Position numbers and translations under genes: made by a program | Notes under the pieces: model-generated | What the model was told of the DNA's origin: nothing | What the model saw: the letters and a program-made list of their open reading frames with translations, nothing else | The model's database searches: none | Origin: an uncultured Gammaproteobacteria bacterium | Lineage (GTDB): Bacteria > Pseudomonadota > Gammaproteobacteria > Nitrosococcales > Methylophagaceae | Direction: 5' to 3' | DNA length: 5,863 bases | Assembly: GCA_913058195.1 (NCBI GenBank) | Contig: CAJXPP010000147.1 | Coordinates: forward strand, 1-5,863 | Part shown: piece after piece, positions 5,817 through 5,863 of the stretch | How the letters are laid out: every line of letters begins with the position of its first letter | How positions within the stretch are numbered: position 1 is the stretch's first letter

Positions 5817-5863
5817 CTGTCTCTTATACACATCTGACGCTGCCGACGATCTACTCTGTGTAG
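5817..5863 (+). other. Nextera adapter contamination at contig end
   Basis: Bases 5817-5835 are CTGTCTCTTATACACATCT, the reverse complement of the 19-base Tn5 mosaic end. Bases 5836-5849 are GACGCTGCCGACGA, the rest of the Nextera read adapter. Bases 5850-5857 (TCTACTCT) fit the i5 index slot and are the reverse complement of AGAGTAGA, which I recall as index N504/S504. Bases 5858-5863 (GTGTAG) start the P5 flow-cell sequence. This is library read-through that was assembled, not a transposon in the organism. Confidence 0.97.

Noticed and set aside
5817..5835. Tn5/IS50-type mosaic end suggesting a transposon boundary
   Set aside because: The bases that follow are Nextera adapter, an i5 index and P5 sequence rather than transposon DNA, so it is a library artefact.

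Overview
The window looks like chromosomal DNA from an AT-rich, probably marine gammaproteobacterium. The SbmA, YgjP and MetY proteins all read as gammaproteobacterial, and the style resembles Alteromonadales such as Colwelliaceae. That placement is inferred from protein resemblance only. The last 47 bases are not genomic: they match the Illumina Nextera transposase adapter plus an i5 index, so the window ends at a contig end and genomic sequence stops at about 5816.

Layout. A plus-strand sbmA gene (75-1367, GTG start) encodes a complete inner-membrane peptide transporter of the SbmA/BacA family. A 231-base gap follows. It holds a hairpin just after the stop codon, a near-perfect palindrome and a terminator-like stem with a T7 tract. 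Next is ygjP (from 1599), a small zinc-metallopeptidase-like gene. Its reading frame is interrupted by one in-frame TGA at codon 139, and the following 28 codons still encode the conserved family C-terminus. The restored 167-codon frame ends inside a strong intrinsic terminator (2090-2118). Next comes metY (2241-3518), a complete PLP-dependent O-acetylhomoserine sulfhydrylase with a good ribosome binding site. A bidirectional terminator (3539-3566) separates it from a convergent minus-strand gene (3580-5481, TTG start). That gene encodes a six-helix membrane protein with GGDEF and EAL domains for cyclic-di-GMP turnover. Upstream of it on the same strand is the C-terminal end of an unrecognised protein (5578-5816), cut off by the contig end.

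The genes do not form one pathway. Peptide import, a housekeeping-type metallopeptidase, sulfur assimilation into homocysteine and cyclic-di-GMP signalling look like independent transcription units, mostly separated by terminators. I see no mobile element, CRISPR array, tRNA, rRNA or clear new multi-gene system. The most informative observations are the TGA at a cysteine position in ygjP, the possible leaderless arrangement and structured region before it, and the adapter at the end.
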